From Vibrio sp. Hep-1b-8 (GTDB lineage Bacteria > Pseudomonadota > Gammaproteobacteria > Enterobacterales > Vibrionaceae), in assembly GCF_006124995.1 (NCBI RefSeq), contig NZ_QEWN01000002.1:1-64000 (forward strand): a stretch of DNA of 64,000 nt. The letters run 5' to 3'. Below the pieces are notes generated by a model. That model had not been told where the DNA came from, did no database searches, and was given only the letters and a program-made list of their open reading frames with translations. Each line of letters starts with the position of its first letter. The stretch's first letter is position 1. Shown here piece after piece: positions 25,374-41,423 of this stretch. The translations under genes and the position numbers were made by a program.

Positions 25374-26594
25374 ATGGGAGAAGCAGTGACGCTAACGACT
25401 CATGGTGACCAACCCATAAGACTGAAAACAAACTTAACTGTTTGGGTATTCTATTTATCTGACGCCTTTCACCTTCATATCAGTCATGAGCTGTCAAAGT
25501 GCCCTAGTGTCAGCTTTGAAATGATTTCGTTCCATGGTCTGGTGGTAGGTAATCTTGCACACTTCTCTCCACCTGATCTTATTTTTGTAGAGACGGGGCC
25601 GAATTGGGCACAAAAAATTGTTGAGCTTCAACAGTATGAGGGGCCAGAGCATGCTACTGGCCATGAAGCGTCATTGATTGTTTTCGGCAATGAGAATGAC
25701 AATGGCGCACTTAAAATCGCTTTACGCATTGGAGCCGCAGACTTTATTTCCGACAAAGCGACCTTGGGGGATCTGATTCCGCTACTTAGGAATGTTGCTG
25801 AAGAAAAAGTGGCAAGCAGAAACCTTGGTGAGCTGCTTGTATTTATGAATACTAAAGGTGGTGCGGGTGCATCAATGTTGGCGCTCAATACCGCCATTAC
25901 GATTGCAGAACAGAACCCAGATAATGTTCTATTTGTTGATCTAGATACTCAGTTTGGCGTGATAGAAGATTATCTTAACGTTTCTTGTACTTACGGTCTC
26001 ACAGATGCCATCGCGAATCTTTCTGATTTGGATGAAGTCTCTCTGGGTGGGTTAGTCACTAAGCATGAATCTGGTCTGCACACTATCGGTTTTAAACGTG
26101 AAAATAGCCATGAGAATTTCGAAAAAGCCCCTCAACTCAATCAGTTAATCCCTATCTTACGTGAAAGATACCCATACATTGTGATCGATTTATCTCGCGG
26201 GCTTGATCGGATGTTTGGTTCGGTTATCTCACCCGCGACGAAACTGTTCTTGGTGACTCAACAAAACTTAGTCGCGATTAAAAATACGACGCAGATTATC
26301 AAAGTTCTGACGTTCGAGTTTGGTGTCTCTAGAGATCAAATGGAAATTATCGTCAATCGTTATGAGAAGCGACAGTCGATCAAATTAAAAGATATTCAAG
26401 AAACCATAGGTGGCATGAAAATTCACACCATACCTAATGAATTTAAAGTTGCGCTTGAAAGTGCCAACTTAGGCCGACCTTTTATTCTGTCCAAAAAAGG
26501 CAGCGCAATTTCCAAGTCAGTTCAACGATTAGCACACTCTTTAGTTCCGGATAAGGAGAGTGAGAAAGGTTGGTTTAAGAAAATGTTCTCCTAA
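25374..26594 (+). CDS. tadZ: Tad localisation ATPase TadZ/CpaE
   Basis: 406 residues. The N-terminal third resembles an atypical response-regulator receiver (PDLIFVETGPNW... SLIVFGNEND...IGAADFISDKATLGDLIPLL). The rest is a MinD/ParA-type ATPase with a deviant Walker A (NTKGGAGASMLALN, from residue 159) and LFVDLDTQFG. TadZ directs the pilus machine to its site on the membrane. No membrane segment is evident. Confidence 0.9.
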   Translation: MGEAVTLTTHGDQPIRLKTNLTVWVFYLSDAFHLHISHELSKCPSVSFEMISFHGLVVGNLAHFSPPDLIFVETGPNWAQKIVELQQYEGPEHATGHEASLIVFGNENDNGALKIALRIGAADFISDKATLGDLIPLLRNVAEEKVASRNLGELLVFMNTKGGAGASMLALNTAITIAEQNPDNVLFVDLDTQFGVIEDYLNVSCTYGLTDAIANLSDLDEVSLGGLVTKHESGLHTIGFKRENSHENFEKAPQLNQLIPILRERYPYIVIDLSRGLDRMFGSVISPATKLFLVTQQNLVAIKNTTQIIKVLTFEFGVSRDQMEIIVNRYEKRQSIKLKDIQETIGGMKIHTIPNEFKVALESANLGRPFILSKKGSAISKSVQRLAHSLVPDKESEKGWFKKMFS

Positions 26595-26622
26595 CAAAGC
26601 TTGATAATAACAAGGGGCTAAT

Positions 26623-28113
26623 ATGTTCTTTAAAAGGAAAAACATAAACCCGGAGCTACAAAAGAAAGTGGTTGAAGCTGAGGAGCGTCAAATCCAGCAA
26701 GCGAATCAACGACAAGAGGCTGTGACTACAGAGCCACAAACAAGTCAAGTGGTAGAAGAAAAGGCTGCTGAATCTTTTCAAGAAAGAAAACGTCGCGAGG
26801 CTGAAGCGAAAGGTCATGCCGTTGAAGAAGAGAAGAAGCAACTCGAGCTAGAGCTTTCGGTTAAACATTATTATCACCAAATGTTGCTTGAAACGCTCGA
26901 CTTAGGCTTGTTGGCGAGCTTGGAAAAGGAACGTGCTAAGTCTGAGTTGCACGACGCCGTTGTACAGCTAATGGCGGAAGACCAAACGCACGCATTGAGT
27001 GCGGAAGGACGTAAACGGGTAATACAACAAATCGAAGATGAGGTTTTTGGTTTAGGTCCTCTTGAGCCACTGCTCAAAGACCCGACTGTGTCGGATATTT
27101 TGGTGAATGGACCTAAGCACGTCTTTGTTGAGCGACGTGGTAAGTTGGAATTAACTCCTTACACCTTTCTTGACGAGCGACATCTTCGCAACATTATTGA
27201 TAGAGTCGTGAGTCAGGTCGGTCGACGTATTGATGAAGCATCACCTATGGTCGATGCTCGTCTGACTGACGGGTCACGTGTAAACGCTATTATTCCACCT
27301 CTTGCGCTTGATGGTTCATCAGTGTCGATTCGCCGCTTTGCGGTAGAGAAGTTGAATATGGATAACCTGCTCAACTATAACTCTCTGTCTCCCGAAATGG
27401 CTCAGTTTGTTGAAGCAGCGGTGCGTGGGGCGATGAATGTACTCATCTCAGGTGGTACCGGTTCAGGAAAAACCACCACACTTAATATCTTCTCGAACTT
27501 TATTCCTTCTGATGATCGTATTGTGACGATAGAAGACTCGGCAGAACTTCAATTGCAACAACCTCATGTCGTTCGACTAGAAACACGTCCCGCTAACCTT
27601 GAAGGCAAAGGGGAGATCACCCAGCGAGATTTGGTGAAAAACTCACTGCGTATGCGCCCCGACAGAATTGTACTGGGGGAGGTTCGTGGTGCTGAGGCGG
27701 TTGATATGTTAGCTGCGATGAACACTGGCCACGATGGTTCGTTAGCGACAATACATGCCAATACGCCGCGCGATGCTCTCTCTCGGGTAGAGAATATGTT
27801 CGCGATGGCGGGCTGGAATATGACCGCCAAAAACCTACGCTCTCAAATTGCGTCGGCCATTCATTTGGTTGTGCAAATGGAACGTCAGGAAGACGGTAAG
27901 CGACGTATGGTCAGCATTTGTGAGATCAACGGCATGGAGGGTGAAATTATTACCATGTCGGAGATTTTTAAGTTCCAACGTAGAGGAATGGATGAAGAAG
28001 GGAATGTCTTAGGACACTTTACGGCGACGGGAGTCGTGCCGCAATGTCATGACCAGCTCTCTAAAAAAGGCCTTCATCTTCCTTTCGAAATTTTTAATGA
28101 GTCACACTCATAG
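26623..28113 (+). CDS. tadA: Secretion ATPase TadA/CpaF
   Basis: The 496-residue motor ATPase for pilus extension, and probably retraction. Residues about 10-80 are a charged, Gln/Glu-rich coiled-coil-like stretch that is longer than in many homologues. The catalytic half includes [19 protein letters not shown], Walker A GGTGSGKT at 277-284, the Asp-box [11 protein letters not shown], Walker [14 protein letters not shown] and the His-box [19 protein letters not shown]. It is followed by tadB after 11 bases. Confidence 0.93.
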   Translation: MFFKRKNINPELQKKVVEAEERQIQQANQRQEAVTTEPQTSQVVEEKAAESFQERKRREAEAKGHAVEEEKKQLELELSVKHYYHQMLLETLDLGLLASLEKERAKSELHDAVVQLMAEDQTHALSAEGRKRVIQQIEDEVFGLGPLEPLLKDPTVSDILVNGPKHVFVERRGKLELTPYTFLDERHLRNIIDRVVSQVGRRIDEASPMVDARLTDGSRVNAIIPPLALDGSSVSIRRFAVEKLNMDNLLNYNSLSPEMAQFVEAAVRGAMNVLISGGTGSGKTTTLNIFSNFIPSDDRIVTIEDSAELQLQQPHVVRLETRPANLEGKGEITQRDLVKNSLRMRPDRIVLGEVRGAEAVDMLAAMNTGHDGSLATIHANTPRDALSRVENMFAMAGWNMTAKNLRSQIASAIHLVVQMERQEDGKRRMVSICEINGMEGEIITMSEIFKFQRRGMDEEGNVLGHFTATGVVPQCHDQLSKKGLHLPFEIFNESHS

Positions 28114-28124
28114 AAGGGGGCATT

Positions 28125-29093
28125 ATGCAGCAGGATGCGACACTCTTTTTTGTCTTACTTTTCTTCGCAGTGGTGTTTATTTCGCAGGCGCTGATTCTGC
28201 CTGCAGCAGGGAGTAAAGCAAAGCATAAAGAGTTATCAGAACGATTAAAGGAGTCCCAGTCTAAATTAGATGAAGAGGCACGTTCACTGCTTCATGAACA
28301 TTACTTAAAAAGCCTGACCCCTTGGGATCGTCGTTTAGTAAAAATTGAGGCACTGTCGTCACTCAAGAAAATGATTGAGCTGTCTGGATATGACTGGAGT
28401 TTAACTCAAACCCTACTCATTACATCTATCTCGTCGGTTTGTTGTTTTTTTATCGCGCTGTTTATTGGTCAACCTCTTTATGTCGGGATCGCAGCGATTA
28501 TTGCGGTTTGGATGTGTCTATATTTTTGGTTAGGTAAGAAGATTTCAGATCGCTTGGCGGCCTTTGAAGAACAGTTGCCTGAAGCCCTAGATATCATGCG
28601 TCGTATGTTACAAGCGGGTCAGCCGGTCACCCAGGCCTTTAATGAGGTGGGGTTGGAAATGCCTGCACCAATCGGAGTTGAATTCAAAAACACGTTCAAC
28701 TTACTCAATTACGGCTATGACATGCGGATGGCGATCATGCAGATGGCGGAGCGTACACCAACGGTTTCCATGCTCGCGTTTTCCAGTGCGGTTTTGTTGC
28801 AAAAAGAAACTGGCGGTAATCTATCGGAGAACCTTGAGAAAGTATCAAGAGTGCTGCGGGCACGTTTTAAGCTGCAAAGAAAAATCAAAACCTTGTCAGC
28901 GGAAAGCCGCCTGTCGGCGTGGATATTGGTTCTTTCACCTTTTGTTCTGTTCATTTTCCTCAGTGTGATTAACCCTGGCTATGTCGAGCCGCTCTATACC
29001 GACCCAAGGGGAATGAAACTTGTGAGTGGGGGGGTCGTTAGTCTATTTTTTGGTTCACTGTGGATCAGAAAAATCATTAACTTCGAGGTGTGA
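28125..29093 (+). CDS. tadB: Flp pilus inner-membrane platform protein TadB
   Basis: 322 residues with N-terminal, central and C-terminal hydrophobic segments, and the GspF-type domain LEEQLPEALDIMRRMLQAGQPVTQAFNEV between about 145 and 270. It forms the inner-membrane platform with TadC. tadC starts one base after its stop codon. Confidence 0.9.
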   Translation: MQQDATLFFVLLFFAVVFISQALILPAAGSKAKHKELSERLKESQSKLDEEARSLLHEHYLKSLTPWDRRLVKIEALSSLKKMIELSGYDWSLTQTLLITSISSVCCFFIALFIGQPLYVGIAAIIAVWMCLYFWLGKKISDRLAAFEEQLPEALDIMRRMLQAGQPVTQAFNEVGLEMPAPIGVEFKNTFNLLNYGYDMRMAIMQMAERTPTVSMLAFSSAVLLQKETGGNLSENLEKVSRVLRARFKLQRKIKTLSAESRLSAWILVLSPFVLFIFLSVINPGYVEPLYTDPRGMKLVSGGVVSLFFGSLWIRKIINFEV

Positions 29094-29094
29094 T

Positions 29095-30036
29095 ATGGAC
29101 TCTGTACTGACCTTTATTTCGTCCTTTAACCTTGATGAACAGACTGTTTTTTTAGGCTTGATCCTATTGGCAACCGTGTTGATCATTTTCACTCTATCGC
29201 TGTTACTCGTCGGCTCAAAATCGCCGTTAAAAGCCAAACTTAGCCAACTTAAAAGTACTAGTGGTGTCGAAAAGCAGCGGACAAAACGCTTAGAGAATAC
29301 TTTAGAGTCGCTTGCACCAGCCATGAAACCTTCCAACTCTAAAGAGAGTGAAAGCATTCGTGAAAAGCTGATGCATGCGGGCTATCTTGATGCGAGTGCG
29401 CTCACTATCTTTTATGCAATTAAAGCGTTGTCGTTAGTGGTAGGGCTACTGATGGCGGCAGGATTCTTCTTCTTTGCTCCAGATATGCCAATGCGTAACC
29501 TTGCCATGATTGTTAGCGTTGGTGTCGGCATGTATGGACCGAATATTGTGCTCGGATATATGGTTGATAAGCGGCAATCAAAGATTCGCAGTGGGATTCC
29601 AGATGCCTTAGATTTATTGGTTGTGTGTACTGAGTCTGGGTTAGGGTTTAACGCTGCTCTTCGCAGAGTCGCGGATGAGTTGACCATATCGCACCCTGAA
29701 TTTGCTGATGAACTGGATACCGTATGTGTCAAAGTAAAAGCAGGGGTCGAATTGTCGGATGCGTTTAATGACTTGATTCATCGGACGGGGCTGAAAGAGA
29801 TCGCTGGTCTGGTGACTATGTTGGCCCATGCATCAAGAATAGGCGGTAGCTTGTCACAAACGTTACGTGAGTATACTGAAGACTATCGAGACAAGCGTAA
29901 TCAAGAAATCGAAGAGGTTGCAGCTAAGATTCCAACGAAAATGATTTTTCCTCTGTTGATCTTTATTTGGCCTTGCTTCTTTATCGTTGCAATTGGTCCG
30001 TCAATGCTGCTCTTCACTGCATCTATGGGAAAATAA
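29095..30036 (+). CDS. tadC: Flp pilus inner-membrane platform protein TadC
   Basis: 313 residues from the ATG at 29095; an in-frame GTG further upstream lies inside tadB. It carries the GspF-like core PDALDLLVVCTESGLGFNAALRRVADEL and the ML-AHASRIGGSLSQTLREY segment, with membrane segments near both ends. It pairs with TadB. Confidence 0.9.
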   Translation: MDSVLTFISSFNLDEQTVFLGLILLATVLIIFTLSLLLVGSKSPLKAKLSQLKSTSGVEKQRTKRLENTLESLAPAMKPSNSKESESIREKLMHAGYLDASALTIFYAIKALSLVVGLLMAAGFFFFAPDMPMRNLAMIVSVGVGMYGPNIVLGYMVDKRQSKIRSGIPDALDLLVVCTESGLGFNAALRRVADELTISHPEFADELDTVCVKVKAGVELSDAFNDLIHRTGLKEIAGLVTMLAHASRIGGSLSQTLREYTEDYRDKRNQEIEEVAAKIPTKMIFPLLIFIWPCFFIVAIGPSMLLFTASMGK

Positions 30037-30045
30037 GGACGGACT

Positions 30046-31044
30046 ATGAAAGGAATTCAACTGGTTGTATTCGCTTTATCTGCGATATTACTTTCCGCAT
30101 GTGCCTCTAAAGAGTCGAGCTTAGACACTTCTCTCTATGATGGTAAACCTATCGACTCACTTTCGTCAGAAGAACCACCGACGACAGAGAAAGAGGCCAT
30201 CGAACGGGGTGACAAGGCGCTGAGTGGCGGAAACACCGATTTAGCCTTGTATGAATACATTCGCTCTCTTTCGTTTGAAAACGGTCAGTATAGAGATCGT
30301 TCACTGTTCAACATTGGTCGTATACACCAATCTAGAGGGAACTTAGCGCTGGCTGAAAAAGCCTATCTGATTGCGATTGAGGAGAATCCCAACAATATCC
30401 AAGTCCTTGAACAGCTTGGTATCCTCTACAGTCGCAATGGAGATATTCAGCAGGGTGCCAGCTATTTTATGCGAGCAGTCAATGCGGATCAGGTGAGGTT
30501 TAATAACAACAAGACCTTGAGTAACACTGACCTAAGTACGGTGGAAGCCGTCAATAAGCTTCAGGTTGATAGTTACTCGCCTGAATATGCCTTAATGGGG
30601 TTGGGGGTCATCGCTGACTTGGACAAAAACCACGAATTGGCTCAAGCCTTCTATAAGCAGGCGCTCAGTATTGATCCTGACTCGGTGAAAACCTTGATCA
30701 ATGTTGGATACTCTTTCTATATGGCAGGGGATTATCGCAAAGCCCAGCGTTTCATTATACAGGCATTGGATAACGAGCCCAATAATGATAAAGCTTTGAA
30801 TAATTTAGCGTTAATTTATCTAGCTAAAGGTGAGATTAATCGTGCTCTGAACGTATTTTCTCAGCATATGACGAAACCAGAAGCGTTAAATAATGTGGGT
30901 TATTTCCTTACCCTTCAGGGTAAACCAGAACAAGCGATTCCATATCTCCAGCAGGCGATTGATTCGAGACCGACTTACTACAAAGTCGCTAATGAGAATC
31001 TAGAAAAAGCCCTTGCTATGGTTAGGGAGGAGAAAGCTAGATAA
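30046..31044 (+). CDS. tadD: TadD-like tetratricopeptide lipoprotein
   Basis: 332 residues. The signal ends in the lipobox LLSACASKE. The rest is a series of TPR units, such as FNIGRIHQSRGNLALAEKAY, LEQLGILYSRNGDIQQGASYF, LINVGYSFYMAGDYRKAQRF, LNNLALIYLAKGEINRALNVF and LNNVGYFLTLQGKPEQAIPY. TadD proteins are outer-membrane-associated and help secretin assembly. It is the last gene of the locus, with a bidirectional terminator behind it. Confidence 0.88.
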   Translation: MKGIQLVVFALSAILLSACASKESSLDTSLYDGKPIDSLSSEEPPTTEKEAIERGDKALSGGNTDLALYEYIRSLSFENGQYRDRSLFNIGRIHQSRGNLALAEKAYLIAIEENPNNIQVLEQLGILYSRNGDIQQGASYFMRAVNADQVRFNNNKTLSNTDLSTVEAVNKLQVDSYSPEYALMGLGVIADLDKNHELAQAFYKQALSIDPDSVKTLINVGYSFYMAGDYRKAQRFIIQALDNEPNNDKALNNLALIYLAKGEINRALNVFSQHMTKPEALNNVGYFLTLQGKPEQAIPYLQQAIDSRPTYYKVANENLEKALAMVREEKAR

Positions 31045-31051
31045 GATCAAT

Positions 31052-31081
31052 AGAAAAGGGGGAGCACGCTCCCCCTTTTCT
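31052..31081. terminator. Bidirectional terminator between tadD and the chromate-transporter gene
   Basis: A perfect 12-base stem AGAAAAGGGGGA/TCCCCCTTTTCT with a six-base loop that could extend the stem. It serves the Tad locus on one strand and the convergent transporter gene on the other. Confidence 0.85.
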
Positions 31082-31096
31082 CTACCCGCATTCTTG

Positions 31097-32242
31097 TTAA
31101 GCGATATAGCCAGTAGCGAACCCCGCCAGCATAAAGAATGCGACCATCCAAACAATCGGCAGTTTCTGTTGCTTGAGTAAATAGAAGCCAACGAGAACCA
31201 GCGAGATATCAAGTGGATTCATCACTGCGCTGGTAAATACCGGTTGGTATAAAGCGGCGACCAGTAACCCCACAACCGCAGCATTTACTCCGTTGACGGC
31301 GCCAGAAACTTTGTGATTTTTAGCCAGTGATTGCCAGTTCTTTAGTACTCCAAGTAGCAATAAAAAGCCCGGTAAGAAAACCGCTAAAGTCGCCATTAAC
31401 GCACCCGTAATCGGGGCTGAAGGCATCAACTCATAACCTATGTAAGTTGCAAAGGTAAACATAGGCCCAGGAACCGCTTGTGCTGCCGCATAGCCTGTTA
31501 GGAAGGCATCTTGGCTTAGCTGATCACCGACAATGTTTTGTAGCAGTGGAAGAACCACATGGCCGCCACCGAAGACCAAACTACCTGCTTGGAAAAAGTC
31601 GCTGAATAGACCTAGTGCGGGTAATACTTGCGCCGCAAACGGCAGTCCAACAAGCAAAGCAACAAACAGGGCAAGAGGCGTAATAGAAGGCTCAAACTTG
31701 CTGGTGCTGAGCGCGTCGTCATTACCTAAATATTTTACACCGATCAAAGCAGCCATTATCAGGACACCCATTTGGGTCGCAATACCAGGTAAAAGTAAGA
31801 GTGCGACAGCCGTTATCAAACAAAGTGCCACCGATAGCTTCTCTTTGCAGAAGTTTTTGTACATCCCCCAAGTTGCATCGGCAACCACTACAACCGCAAG
31901 TAATTTCAAACCATGAACCACATTATGAAAGGTGGTGGTTTCAGTCAGTTGGCTACTTAACATAGCTAACGCCAGCATGATAAGTACGGAAGGTAGTGTA
32001 AAGCCAATAAACGCCATACACGCGCCGCCAAGGCCACCTCGTTTGTAACCTAGAGCAAAGCCCACCTGGCTTGAACCGGGTCCGGGTAAGAACTGGCTAA
32101 GCGCAACAATTTGCGCGTACTCTTTATCATCTAGCCAGTTGAGTTTTTCAACAAAGGTATTTCTGAAATAGCCAATATGTGCCGCAGGACCGCCAAAGCT
32201 AATCCAGCCAAGCATAAAGAAGGTTTTGAAAATCGACAGCAT
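31097..32242 (-). CDS. chrA: ChrA-family chromate transporter
   Basis: 381 residues with about ten hydrophobic segments. The two homologous halves of a long-chain ChrA are visible: the N-half begins WISFGGPAAHIGYFRN and has LSQFLPGPGSSQVGFALGY, and the C-half has SLVFGGGHVVLPLLQN and AAQAVPGPMFTFATYIGY. The family exports chromate or related anions; whether this protein confers chromate resistance is not shown. It is divergent from a LysR gene 122 bases away. Confidence 0.88.
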   Translation of the reverse strand: MLSIFKTFFMLGWISFGGPAAHIGYFRNTFVEKLNWLDDKEYAQIVALSQFLPGPGSSQVGFALGYKRGGLGGACMAFIGFTLPSVLIMLALAMLSSQLTETTTFHNVVHGLKLLAVVVVADATWGMYKNFCKEKLSVALCLITAVALLLLPGIATQMGVLIMAALIGVKYLGNDDALSTSKFEPSITPLALFVALLVGLPFAAQVLPALGLFSDFFQAGSLVFGGGHVVLPLLQNIVGDQLSQDAFLTGYAAAQAVPGPMFTFATYIGYELMPSAPITGALMATLAVFLPGFLLLLGVLKNWQSLAKNHKVSGAVNGVNAAVVGLLVAALYQPVFTSAVMNPLDISLVLVGFYLLKQQKLPIVWMVAFFMLAGFATGYIA

Positions 32243-32364
32243 GGTTACGTTACTCTTTTGCTAGGTCAAGAGACCTTTAATACTGCCAATAATGTACGCA
32301 ATGAAATAAAATGATTCAAATTGATAGTCTTAATACAGACTATGAACAAAATGGGACGGGATGA

Positions 32365-33273
32365 GTGAAAGAGTTTAATTGGAAAGGGGTCGACCTCAAT
32401 TTGCTGGTGGCTTTTCAAGCCTTGTTTCAGACTAACAGTGTCAGCGCGGCTGCAGAGCAGTGCTTTGTCAGTCAGTCTGCTATGAGTCATACGTTGCAGA
32501 GAATGCGAGCGCTATTTGATGATCCTTTATTCGAACGAGTGGGGGCGACGATGCAGCCGACTCGGTACGCTCAAGACATTGCTCCAGTGATCGATAAGCT
32601 GCTTGGTAGCATTAAGAATGACTTATTGGTTAAGAAGCACTTTGTTCCGCAAAGCTATACTGGCGTATGGAAAATAGGACTAACAGATTACGCTGAGCAG
32701 CTTTTTGCGCCAGCGTTGTACGACGCGATCAAACACCAATCACCAAATTCACAGGTCAGTTTTTTTAACGTCAATCGCAGCAATTATGTAGATATCGTTG
32801 AGAGCGAAGCGCTGGATATCGTGATTGGAAGTATCGAAAACCTTAATCGACGTTTTCTGTCTGAGCTGCTCTATACAGAGCAACACTTGTGCTTATTCGA
32901 TCCTAATACGGTTGAAGCAGGTGATACGATGTCGATTGAGGAGTTTGTAGCAGTAGAACATGCCTTAGTTAGCCCTGATGGTAGTCTGCAAACTCAAGTT
33001 GATAAATCATTGTATAAGCTCGGATATACCAGAATAGTAGGTGTGGCATCACGCAACTTTCTTACTATCAGACGCTTGTTACTAGGTCGGAAATTACTGT
33101 GTATTGTGCCGAAACGTTTTGCTGAAATGGAAATGTATTCACATGATCTGCAAGCGATCACTAGCCCGATTGAGATCCCTGATTTTGATATTCGCCTATT
33201 GTTTGCCAAAGCCAATCAGTATGAAGAAAAGAACTGCTGGATTCGACAAATCGTTACTGAGACGGTTCGCTAG
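32365..33273 (+). CDS. LysR-family transcription regulator divergent from chrA
   Basis: 302 residues beginning at a GTG. The helix-turn-helix (LNLLVAFQALFQTNSVSAAAEQCFVSQSAMSHTLQRMR) and the effector-binding domain are complete. The WKGVDLNLLVAFQAL start resembles the NodD/LeuO-like branch. It probably regulates the divergent transporter gene; the inducer is unknown. Its last 20 bases overlap the 3' end of the convergent PAP2-family gene. Confidence 0.82.
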   Translation: MKEFNWKGVDLNLLVAFQALFQTNSVSAAAEQCFVSQSAMSHTLQRMRALFDDPLFERVGATMQPTRYAQDIAPVIDKLLGSIKNDLLVKKHFVPQSYTGVWKIGLTDYAEQLFAPALYDAIKHQSPNSQVSFFNVNRSNYVDIVESEALDIVIGSIENLNRRFLSELLYTEQHLCLFDPNTVEAGDTMSIEEFVAVEHALVSPDGSLQTQVDKSLYKLGYTRIVGVASRNFLTIRRLLLGRKLLCIVPKRFAEMEMYSHDLQAITSPIEIPDFDIRLLFAKANQYEEKNCWIRQIVTETVR

Positions 33274-34366
33274 TGAGTCGATGAGATATCCAACCACAGC
33301 CTTTCCAGATGAGTAACGTCAATATGATGCTTAGATAGCCATCAATCGCGTAGTGCCATGCAAGATGGACAGAGCCTATTTGGATAAAAATCATGTATGC
33401 CCACATGAGTAAGCCAAGTTTCTTGTTGTACTGGTAGCTGGCTAATGCCATCAGCATCGCAACGGAGACGTGCATACTCGGCATCGCCGAAATACCCGCT
33501 CCAATGCCTCCCTCGCGACCTAAGTAGTTAAGCCAAAGGGTATCCTGTACATCTAAGGCCCAGACGGGAAACCATCCCGCCTCAACCATGATGCGACTTT
33601 GATCGTTGAGCAAATCGATCAACGGCAAATAGTGAGTATGCTCGGGATTGAGTAAGTGGGTATAGCAAGGGCCTGCAGAAGAGAGCAGAGTGGCGGTAAT
33701 ACCACCTATCAAAAGCCAGCTTGACATATAAGCGATCAAGTACTGATTGCGAAGATGAGTTAGGTCACGACGAACGATAAAAAACAATGTCATCCCCCAC
33801 ATAAGCAGAAACCATAGGTGGTAGAGAAAGTTGATCCCATAGGTCGCAAAGGGGGAAGAGAAGATCCCATGAGTGATCTCCCAGGGTGAAACTCCGAAAT
33901 GAAGCCACTTATCTAATTCATAGAAAGCCAAGTCATACTGAAATGGTTTGATGTCCGGTATCACAGACTTAAGATACGAATAGCATGAGTAAGTGAGATT
34001 CAGCGCTAATACCAACAGAATAAAGCTTATCGCCTTTGAAAGTGGATTAAAGAAACCGATCAGGGTTTTGATATAGGCTTGTATCGGATGAGGTCGACGG
34101 TGATAAAGAAGATAAAGGTAATAGGCGCTGCTCCATGTGAGAAAGGTGATGTAGCAGATTCGAATCAGGGTGCTGAGGTAAGTAAATGCGCTGTACTCGA
34201 TGTGAGAAGCGTAGCTAAACATTAGCGACATCAAATACAAAGCAATGGTCGTAAACAGGACGTAACCATAAAGGAGCTTGTCTTGATAAAAGGCCTGCTT
34301 AATTTGTTGCCAGTGGCGAGTCCGTGCTTCTGACGTCAGTATTTGCATATAAAGTAATGATTTCAC
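33254..34366 (-). CDS. PAP2-superfamily membrane protein (inositol phosphotransferase-like)
   Basis: 370 residues with about nine hydrophobic segments. The phosphatase-like motifs are AMPSMHVSVAM (usual PSGH reads PSMH) and SVHLAWHYAIDGYLS (His and Asp of the third motif). This pairing is typical of the Aur1/Ipt1-like PAP2_3 group of lipid phosphotransferases rather than of simple phosphatidate phosphatases. It likely acts on a lipid-linked phosphate at the outer face of the inner membrane; substrate unknown. The 3' end overlaps the convergent LysR gene. Confidence 0.78.
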   Translation of the reverse strand: MKSLLYMQILTSEARTRHWQQIKQAFYQDKLLYGYVLFTTIALYLMSLMFSYASHIEYSAFTYLSTLIRICYITFLTWSSAYYLYLLYHRRPHPIQAYIKTLIGFFNPLSKAISFILLVLALNLTYSCYSYLKSVIPDIKPFQYDLAFYELDKWLHFGVSPWEITHGIFSSPFATYGINFLYHLWFLLMWGMTLFFIVRRDLTHLRNQYLIAYMSSWLLIGGITATLLSSAGPCYTHLLNPEHTHYLPLIDLLNDQSRIMVEAGWFPVWALDVQDTLWLNYLGREGGIGAGISAMPSMHVSVAMLMALASYQYNKKLGLLMWAYMIFIQIGSVHLAWHYAIDGYLSIILTLLIWKGCGWISHRLTSEPSQ

Positions 34367-34592
34367 ATAGCTTTAAGTCAAGTATAGAACATGCCTAACG
34401 ACTCGATTTATCAACTTAGCCTAATGTATAGCGCGTCCAGACTTTTGAACGCCAGTGATATGACAGAACAAGCAAGTGGCGGCCGCGCACCTTGCTGATC
34501 ACTATATCTGGTCTTGAGCGGGATAAATGATCCGAAAAGACGCTTTTCTGTTCGTGAAGGTCGTAGTTGACAGTGATAGACAAAACAAAAAA

Positions 34593-34610
34593 GGGCACCA
34601 CTAGGTGCCC
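34593..34610 (-). terminator. Terminator of the ebgA-ebgC-ygjI unit
   Basis: A perfect 7-base stem GGGCACC/GGTGCCC with an ACTA loop. On the - strand it is followed by a T-rich run (A-rich at 34583-34592). It begins 18 bases beyond the ygjI stop codon. Confidence 0.85.
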
Positions 34611-34627
34611 AAAAGGGGTTGTTATTA

Positions 34628-36064
<1,437 letters not shown>

Positions 36065-36158
36065 TTATATCTCCGAAGAGTCACGTGTTTGTAGGGTTTT
36101 ATCGAGAGGCTGATGCGACAGGCATCGCCCCTCGTTGTTATTGGTATGAATGTCTTGG

Positions 36159-39800
<3,642 letters not shown>

Positions 39801-39819
39801 TTAGTAAAACTTTTACTAA
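39801..39819. promoter_or_regulatory. Palindromic operator candidate 1 upstream of ebgA
   Basis: TTAGTAAAA-C-TTTTACTAA is a perfect 19-base palindrome with 9-base arms, 82 bases upstream of the ebgA start. The size and single-base centre suit a LacI-family dimer, and EbgR, encoded just upstream, is the natural candidate. The half-site recurs at 41154-41162 and 49435-49443. Confidence 0.65.
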
Positions 39820-39828
39820 AATAAATTA

Positions 39829-39843
39829 GTGAAAACGTTTTAC
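39829..39843. promoter_or_regulatory. GalR/LacI-type operator candidate 2 upstream of ebgA
   Basis: GTGAAAACGTTTTAC has the central CG and flanking AA/TT typical of GalR-family operators. It fits the pattern GTGnAAnCGnTTnCAC except for its last few bases. It is 10 bases upstream of the first palindrome (further from ebgA), and could let GalR act on ebgA. Confidence 0.5.
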
Positions 39844-39971
39844 TTTAACTGGATCACGATTTATTCGAGTCGGTAGGTGAAAGCTGTGATCACGATTAAA
39901 GAATAATGTTTAACCACATCTTATTGCTGGGTGAGGGGGGAGTAGCTGCATGGGTTTGAGTTTTAAATAAT

Positions 39972-39998
39972 AAAAAAGGCACTGAAATTCAGTGCCTT
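39972..39998 (-). terminator. Terminator downstream of ebgR
   Basis: AAGGCACT (39976-39983) pairs with AGTGCCTT (39991-39998), with possible extension through the loop. On the - strand a T run (A at 39972-39977) follows. Confidence 0.8.
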
Positions 39999-40019
39999 AG
40001 AGATGCTGTTTGATTGATT

Positions 40020-41423
<1,404 letters not shown>

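Noticed and set aside
34416-34601. A 61-codon open frame on the - strand
   Set aside because: It starts inside the ygjI terminator region, has no ribosome-binding site and no recognisable sequence features.
39882-39895. CRP-like TGTGATCACGA upstream of ebgA
   Set aside because: The half-sites overlap rather than being spaced by 6 bases, so it does not fit CRP geometry.
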